Shown: positions 59,759 through 64,000 of the stretch, one piece after another | Layout of the letters: every line of letters begins with the position of its first letter | How positions within the stretch are numbered: the first letter of the stretch is position 1 | Origin: Flavobacteriales bacterium | Lineage (GTDB): Bacteria > Bacteroidota > Bacteroidia > Flavobacteriales > PHOS-HE28 | Length of the DNA stretch: 64,000 nt | Assembly: GCA_008016945.1 (NCBI GenBank) | Contig: SSGN01000099.1 | Span: forward strand, 4,724 to 68,723 | Direction of reading: 5' to 3' | Position numbers and translations under genes: made by a program | Notes under the pieces: model-generated | Told to the model about the DNA's origin: nothing | Databases searched by the model: none | Seen by the model: only the letters and a program-made list of their open reading frames with translations

Positions 59759-60484
59759 TTAATGAACAAAGACCAAGAACAAAAGAAGGTAGACCCACAA
59801 GGCCCCCAAGAAGTGCCAGTAGACCACCCCGCTCCATAGGCCCACATGGTCGGTGGCGGTGTAGCGCCGCCGCATGGCCATCACCACCATCACCACCAAG
59901 GCCAACAGGCCGAACACCAGGTGGAACAGGTGCGCCCCGGTGAGCGCATAGAAGTAGGAGCTGGCGGTGTTCTTCTGCTCGTCCAGGTCCGCGTTCAGCG
60001 GTTTGATCCGTGCGGTATCGTCCGGGTGGTAGAACTGGCCCTCTTCCAACACCAAGGGCATGCCTTGGAAACGGATCGTATAGTCCTCGCCATACACCCC
60101 ATTATTATCCAACACCTTGCTGATCAGGAAATTACCCTTCTCTGTGAGCGCCTTCCACCCCTTGAACTGCCCCCAGGTGAAGACCCCTCCCAGGACCAAG
60201 GTGATCACCAACAACGGGGCGATCATGGATGTACGGCCCTTGGCCGCCGCCCCCAAGGCCCATTGGGCGAAGACACTGCTCAGCACGATCGCGGCCGTGC
60301 TGATCCAGAAAGGTCCCGGAACATCGATATCCACCCAGTACCCTCCGCTCATGCTCACCACATACGCGCTGGTGAGCCCCGCGAAGAACATCACGATAGC
60401 GATGAGCATGAACCAGGTGATCTGCTTGCGCACCCGGATGGCGCGGTCGCGAAGCTCTTCGGAGGTGAATGTTCCTTCGGTCAT
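59759..60484 (-). CDS. Cytochrome c oxidase subunit III
   Basis: A 241-residue subunit III. The N-terminus TFTSEELRDRAIRVRKQITW leads to MLIAIVMFFAGLTSAYVV; later helices contain the family text YFYALTGAHLFHLVFGLLAL and VVYWHFLGALWVYLLLFLV. A ~65-residue loop (LISKVLDNNGVYGEDYTIRF to LDEQKNTASS) separates them. It overlaps ctaB by 4 nt, so the oxidase genes are translated with heme O synthase. The catalytic subunits I and II are not in the window. Confidence 0.9.
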   Translation of the reverse strand: MTEGTFTSEELRDRAIRVRKQITWFMLIAIVMFFAGLTSAYVVSMSGGYWVDIDVPGPFWISTAAIVLSSVFAQWALGAAAKGRTSMIAPLLVITLVLGGVFTWGQFKGWKALTEKGNFLISKVLDNNGVYGEDYTIRFQGMPLVLEEGQFYHPDDTARIKPLNADLDEQKNTASSYFYALTGAHLFHLVFGLLALVVMVVMAMRRRYTATDHVGLWSGVVYWHFLGALWVYLLLFLVFVH

Positions 60485-61374
60485 ATTCTATCGAGCACGT
60501 AGGCGAGCTGCACCAAGGGCAGGTAGATGAAACTGGCGAACATCAGGGCGCGTGCCGCACGCCGATCGGGGTTGAAGAACAACCGTGTGGCCGGGATCAG
60601 CATGACCAGCCAGCCCGCGACCGAGACCGCCAACGCGATCGGGCCAACGAGTTCGAACGCCCATGGCAACATGCCCGCAGGCAACAGGAAAAGCGTGTAG
60701 AGCAGGATGGTGAACGCGGCGGCACGGTCCGGTGTGCGCCCCCCCGGCAATAGGCGGTAGCCCGCCTTGGCATAATCCTCGTCCAGCACCCATGCGATGG
60801 CCCAGAAGTGCGGGAATTGCCACATGAACTGCATGGCGAAGAGCAGGCCCGCAGCCAGGTCGAAATGCCCCGTGGCGGCCACATACCCTAGCATGGGTGG
60901 GAAAGCGCCGGGGAACGCCCCCACGAAGACCGCCCAGGAGCTGAGCTTCTTCATCGGCGTGTACAACGCCACGTACATGAACAAAGAGAGGAAGCCGAGG
61001 ATGCCGGTGAGGGCCCCGAACTGTAGCCACAGCACCAAGGTGGCGACGCCCGCAGCGAGGAAGGCCGCCGCCAGCGCCTCGCTCACGGTGAGCACACCAC
61101 GCACCAACGGGCGTTCGGCGGTGCGCGCCATCAGGCCATCCTCGCGTACCTCCAACACCTGGTTGAGCGCATTGGATGCCCCGGTGAGCAACAGACCGGC
61201 TCCGCACAGGCCCAAGAGCCCAAGCCAGGAGAAGCTCCCGGCCGGGATCCCGAAGAGATACCCCAAGGCCGCACTGATCACGACCAGGGAGGCCAAACGC
61301 AGTTTGAAGAGCACCGCCAGGCTGCGCAGTTTCACGCTGAGGGTGGCGGGGATGATGGTGCTTGACGGTTGCAC
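60481..61374 (-). CDS. ctaB: Protoheme IX farnesyltransferase (heme O synthase)
   Basis: UbiA-family prenyltransferase that makes heme O for the oxidase. I start at the GTG at 61374 (VQPSSTIIPATLSVKLRSL), which gives 297 residues; TTG at 61416 lies inside the -7 box and GTG at 61335 is a shorter alternative. Family motifs: FKLRLASLVVISAALGYL, ASNALNQVLEVREDGLMART with the NxxxDxxxD-type Mg-binding motif, and VLDEDYAKAGYRLLPGG for the second Asp motif. Eight or nine helices are visible. First gene of the oxidase operon. Confidence 0.92.
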   Translation of the reverse strand: MQPSSTIIPATLSVKLRSLAVLFKLRLASLVVISAALGYLFGIPAGSFSWLGLLGLCGAGLLLTGASNALNQVLEVREDGLMARTAERPLVRGVLTVSEALAAAFLAAGVATLVLWLQFGALTGILGFLSLFMYVALYTPMKKLSSWAVFVGAFPGAFPPMLGYVAATGHFDLAAGLLFAMQFMWQFPHFWAIAWVLDEDYAKAGYRLLPGGRTPDRAAAFTILLYTLFLLPAGMLPWAFELVGPIALAVSVAGWLVMLIPATRLFFNPDRRAARALMFASFIYLPLVQLAYVLDRI

Positions 61375-61413
61375 GGCCTTACCCAAGAAGCGCTGGTGCG
61401 CTCCGCAGGGGGG

Positions 61414-61421
61414 CAAAAGTA
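61414..61421 (-). promoter_or_regulatory. -7 promoter box of the ctaB-cox3-cox3-cox4-SCO-DUF420 operon
   Basis: CAAAAGTA on the plus strand reads TACTTTTG on the minus strand, a perfect TAnnTTTG, 39 nt upstream of the chosen ctaB GTG. Confidence 0.6.
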
Positions 61422-61458
61422 CCTATCGGAAAAGAACCCGGGCACCCGAGCCGAGGCT

Positions 61459-63057
61459 TTAGTGGAGCACGTAGCGTGCCACCTGCTCGGTATGCCGTTC
61501 ACGGAAGTGGCAGACCAGGCCGAACCGGAAGAGGTGTGCGGTCTCGGTCCTGCTCCAGGGTGGTGTCAGTTGCCGGAAGGTGTACGAAGCCTCCAGGCGC
61601 AGGGCCGAACGGGGATCGAGGGTCCAACCCACGCGGGCTTCGGCATGGGTGAGGGTACCCGCCGTGTGCCCACCCAGGTAGTAGCCATAGGGCTGGTACA
61701 CGAGCGTGGCGTGCGGCGGACGGTCGGTCTCCGGCCGGAAGATGTTGTTGCCGTAGCTGTACAGGCTGTCATTCCCCATCCGGGCGGTGCTGCCCCTGAG
61801 GGAGAAGAGCCACCGGCCGCGCTCCAGATCGGCATGCACCAGGACCTCACGCACGTTGGAGCCGTACGGATGGGCCAGAGGTTGCCCCATGTGCGCATAG
61901 TTCTGCCGCGTATCGCTATGGGTGTACATGAAGGGCCGGATGTAGTTCCACTCGCCGCGCAGGTGGAGCCCTTTCAGGCCAAAAGCCTGGTGCATGTTCA
62001 CCCCCAGCTGAAGGGCTTGCTTGTTGGCATACCAGCCATAGCCGTTGCGTACTTGTTCCATGAGGAACTCATCCAGCATGGCCTGGACGTAGAACAGGGT
62101 GTTCTTCCCCGCCTTCACACTGGCCGCGAACCCGAGCAGCGCGTTATCCGGCGAGCCGACACGGTACTCCGTAGGGCGGTAGAAGAGCACCGGGTTCAGG
62201 TAATTCACATCGAACCCCCGGGGGTACGCCGAATCGCCCGCGGACCAGACGATGGCCTCGAACAGGGCCACGTTGATGCGGTCGGTGGCGTTCCACGAGA
62301 GGTAGTGCATGCTGGTGAATTTCCGGTGGAAGCGGGTCCAATCGCCAGCCGCGCCACGCAGATCGCTCATCATGGCGAAGAGGTTCACGTACTTGATGCG
62401 CCACACGGTGGTGGAGAGCTTCAGGTACGGATAGCTGTACGCCTCATCGGAGAGGAACAAGGAGCGATGCCCTTCGCCGAAGAAGTGTTTGCCACGGCCC
62501 CCGGTGATGTTGATGTACTTATGGACATCCCAGCTTAGGTGCACGTTCCAATCGTAGTGGGTGTACTGCGAAGGATCGCCGTGGGCATAACCTTCGCCGG
62601 GGGCCACCTGCGTGGATCGGGCCAGGGTATCGAGGTAGGCGGGCAGTCGCTGGCCCCACCCCTGCACATCGACGTGGGCATTGAGCTTGGTGCCCAGGTC
62701 CATGTCCGACCAGAAGCCCGCACCAGCCCGGTAACGGCCCCCGCTCGCTGTTCCGGTCTCGTATGCTCCTTCCAGCTCCAGCAGTGGCCCCCACCGGAAA
62801 CGGCGACCATTGCCGCGGCCGGCCCAGGTATCGAGCTTGCTCCAGGTGGCCGCTGGCCATGCGCTATCCGCTGGCAGGGCTTCGCGCAAGGTGGTGGTGG
62901 CGTATGGGCGCACCGCCGTATGGGCGTTGGAGCCGTAGCGCTGAAGGGCTTGGGCCAACGGCCGTTCCACCTCGCGGCTCAGCGGGGCCCACCCCGTCTG
63001 TGCCATGGCGGCCATGGTGCCGACAAGGGCGAGGGCGATGCACAGGCCACGCCTCAT
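61459..63057 (-). CDS. Wzi-like capsule assembly / outer-membrane beta-barrel protein
   Basis: A 532-residue exported protein. The start at 63057 (ATGA overlap with the upstream gene) gives MRRGLCIALALVGTMAAMAQ as a signal peptide. NITGGRGKHFFGEGHRSLFL, NVALFEAIVWSAGD and VNYLNPVLFYRPTEYRVGSP are typical of the capsule assembly protein Wzi-like family in Bacteroidota. The protein is rich in amphipathic beta strands and ends in VARYVLH, as outer-membrane barrels do. It is coupled to a WecA/MraY-type transferase gene, which supports a role in surface polysaccharide. Confidence 0.78.
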   Translation of the reverse strand: MRRGLCIALALVGTMAAMAQTGWAPLSREVERPLAQALQRYGSNAHTAVRPYATTTLREALPADSAWPAATWSKLDTWAGRGNGRRFRWGPLLELEGAYETGTASGGRYRAGAGFWSDMDLGTKLNAHVDVQGWGQRLPAYLDTLARSTQVAPGEGYAHGDPSQYTHYDWNVHLSWDVHKYINITGGRGKHFFGEGHRSLFLSDEAYSYPYLKLSTTVWRIKYVNLFAMMSDLRGAAGDWTRFHRKFTSMHYLSWNATDRINVALFEAIVWSAGDSAYPRGFDVNYLNPVLFYRPTEYRVGSPDNALLGFAASVKAGKNTLFYVQAMLDEFLMEQVRNGYGWYANKQALQLGVNMHQAFGLKGLHLRGEWNYIRPFMYTHSDTRQNYAHMGQPLAHPYGSNVREVLVHADLERGRWLFSLRGSTARMGNDSLYSYGNNIFRPETDRPPHATLVYQPYGYYLGGHTAGTLTHAEARVGWTLDPRSALRLEASYTFRQLTPPWSRTETAHLFRFGLVCHFRERHTEQVARYVLH

Positions 63058-64000
63058 GCCCCGGTACGCTTGGGCCATACGAAGGGCAACATCGCCATCA
63101 CGAAGGCGGAGGTGCCCAACACCATCAGGCCGATGTTCGGGTGCCAGGACCGGGTGACCAGGCTCAGGGCGATCACCGCCATGGCATACAGGTAGAGCAG
63201 ACCGGTGACCTTCCGGTGGCCCAGGCCCAGGGCCATGAGCCTATGGTGGATGTGGTTGCGGTCCGCCGCGAAGGGCGATACCCCCCGCGCCATCCGGTAC
63301 ACGAAAACCCGCAAGGTGTCCACCAAGGGATAGGCCACCACCGCCATGGCGAAGATGGGTGTGGGGATCTGCTTCAGGTAGGTGGGTAGGCGGGAGGTGT
63401 CGTGGTCCACCACCTTCATGGCCAGCACCGCGATGATGGCGCCGATGATCAGCGAGCCACTATCGCCCATGAAAATGCGGGCCGGGTGCCAATTGAAGAC
63501 CAGGAAACCCAACAAGGCACCGGCAAGTACGAAGGCCAGCAACGCGTTGGCCACATCGCCGGCCAGGTACAGCCAAACCCCATAGGTGATGGCCGCGATC
63601 AGCCCGATGCCTCCCGCCAGACCATCCACCCCATCGATCAGGTTGAAGGCGTTCACCAGCACCACGTACACGAAGAACGACAGCGCGATGCTCACGTATC
63701 CGGGCAGTTCGTAGATGCCGAAAAGGCCGTGCATGTCGCGGATGCGGATATCGGCCATCATCACCAGGATGTACCCCACCACCATGTGGCCCACAAGCTT
63801 CTTCACCGGACTGAACCCGATGATGTCGTCCTTAACCCCGATGAAGAACAGCAGTACCATGGCCGCGATCACGAACTTGAAGACCTTGTACGCATCGCCC
63901 ATGGCGTAATACATCATCATGTGTTCCCGGGGGTCGTCGCCCAGGACGGAGGCCTTGGGAAACCACAAGGCATAGCTGAAGATGACGGCCGCGAAGATGA
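63054..64000 (-). CDS. Undecaprenyl-phosphate sugar-1-phosphate transferase, WecA/MraY family (5' end outside the window)
   Basis: Inner-membrane enzyme that moves a sugar-1-phosphate from a UDP-sugar onto undecaprenyl phosphate, the first step of a surface glycan. The frame is open to the right edge, so the N-terminus with DD motif partners is missing. Visible: FIGVKDDIIGFSPVKKL with the catalytic Asp pair, NAFNLIDGVDGLAGGIGLI with the second Asp, FMGDSGSLIIGAI and a cytoplasmic loop FAADRNHIHHRLMALGLGH with the HIHH motif of WecA/TagO. At least eight helices are present. Confidence 0.9.
   Translation of the reverse strand, partial: IFAAVIFSYALWFPKASVLGDDPREHMMMYYAMGDAYKVFKFVIAAMVLLFFIGVKDDIIGFSPVKKLVGHMVVGYILVMMADIRIRDMHGLFGIYELPGYVSIALSFFVYVVLVNAFNLIDGVDGLAGGIGLIAAITYGVWLYLAGDVANALLAFVLAGALLGFLVFNWHPARIFMGDSGSLIIGAIIAVLAMKVVDHDTSRLPTYLKQIPTPIFAMAVVAYPLVDTLRVFVYRMARGVSPFAADRNHIHHRLMALGLGHRKVTGLLYLYAMAVIALSLVTRSWHPNIGLMVLGTSAFVMAMLPFVWPKRTGA

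Overview
The window is a gene-dense, high-GC stretch of a Bacteroidota chromosome, most likely a GC-rich member of the Flavobacteriales or a neighbouring order. The evidence is: type IX secretion (T9SS) C-terminal sorting domains of both the short type A kind and the long gliding-motility-associated type B kind; families largely confined to this phylum (DUF2480, DUF4270, the ~630-residue amidophosphoribosyltransferase, the short GT5-only glycogen-synthase-like protein); a b558-type succinate dehydrogenase; a cytochrome oxidase cluster with two subunit III genes; and many copies of the Bacteroidota -7 promoter box TAnnTTTG in front of genes. Shine-Dalgarno sequences are generally absent.

Layout. 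1-4.2 kb: end of a suf Fe-S assembly operon (sufS partial, sufE, DUF59, DUF2480) and a secreted M6-like protease. 4.2-10.2 kb: amidophosphoribosyltransferase and a large T9SS type B surface protein. 10.5-14.8 kb: sdhC-sdhA-sdhB, interrupted by a four-helix-bundle (23S intervening-sequence-type) gene behind a 157-bp cytosine-free repeat tract. 15-18.6 kb: two unknown ORFs, a MntA-HepT nucleotidyltransferase/HEPN pair, then a methionine-type aminotransferase and omega-amidase. 18.6-27.7 kb: a 1671-residue T9SS type B protein with an IgGFc-binding-like N-terminus, a Big_5 lipoprotein, free-methionine-sulfoxide reductase, ComF, and a coiled-coil membrane protein. 27.8-36.1 kb: a SprA-like outer-membrane protein, an oligopeptide-binding lipoprotein, an OmpA-family lipoprotein and two small proteins, with three copies of a ~200-bp dispersed element. 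36.2-42.7 kb: serine hydrolase, HI0933-type flavoprotein, radA, heptose adenylyltransferase, flippase-like protein, panD, panC. 42.8-50.5 kb: GT5-like protein, DUF4270 lipoprotein, glmS, TM2 protein, superoxide dismutase, an Ala-rich small lipoprotein, S41 protease, dCMP deaminase, tRNA-Leu(CAA). 50.6-56.5 kb: T9SS type A protein, M61 peptidase, a DUF6922-AbiEii pair, glycyl-tRNA synthetase, DUF3109 protein. 56.5-61.4 kb: cytochrome oxidase assembly and subunit operon on the minus strand. 61.4-64 kb: Wzi-like outer-membrane protein and a WecA/MraY-type transferase running off the end.

Most of the window is housekeeping and cell-surface biology. The signals I consider worth following are (1) a dispersed ~200-bp element, one copy with perfect 19-bp terminal inverted repeats, always read in the same direction as the gene upstream of it; (2) a recurrent arrangement in which the -7 box ends exactly 4 nt before the start codon (six clear cases), implying leaderless mRNAs; (3) the gene and repeat inserted between sdhA and sdhB; and (4) two nucleotidyltransferase toxin-antitoxin-type modules, one fused by zero spacing to a metabolic operon.

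All calls are from reading the sequence and recalling families; no database search was run.
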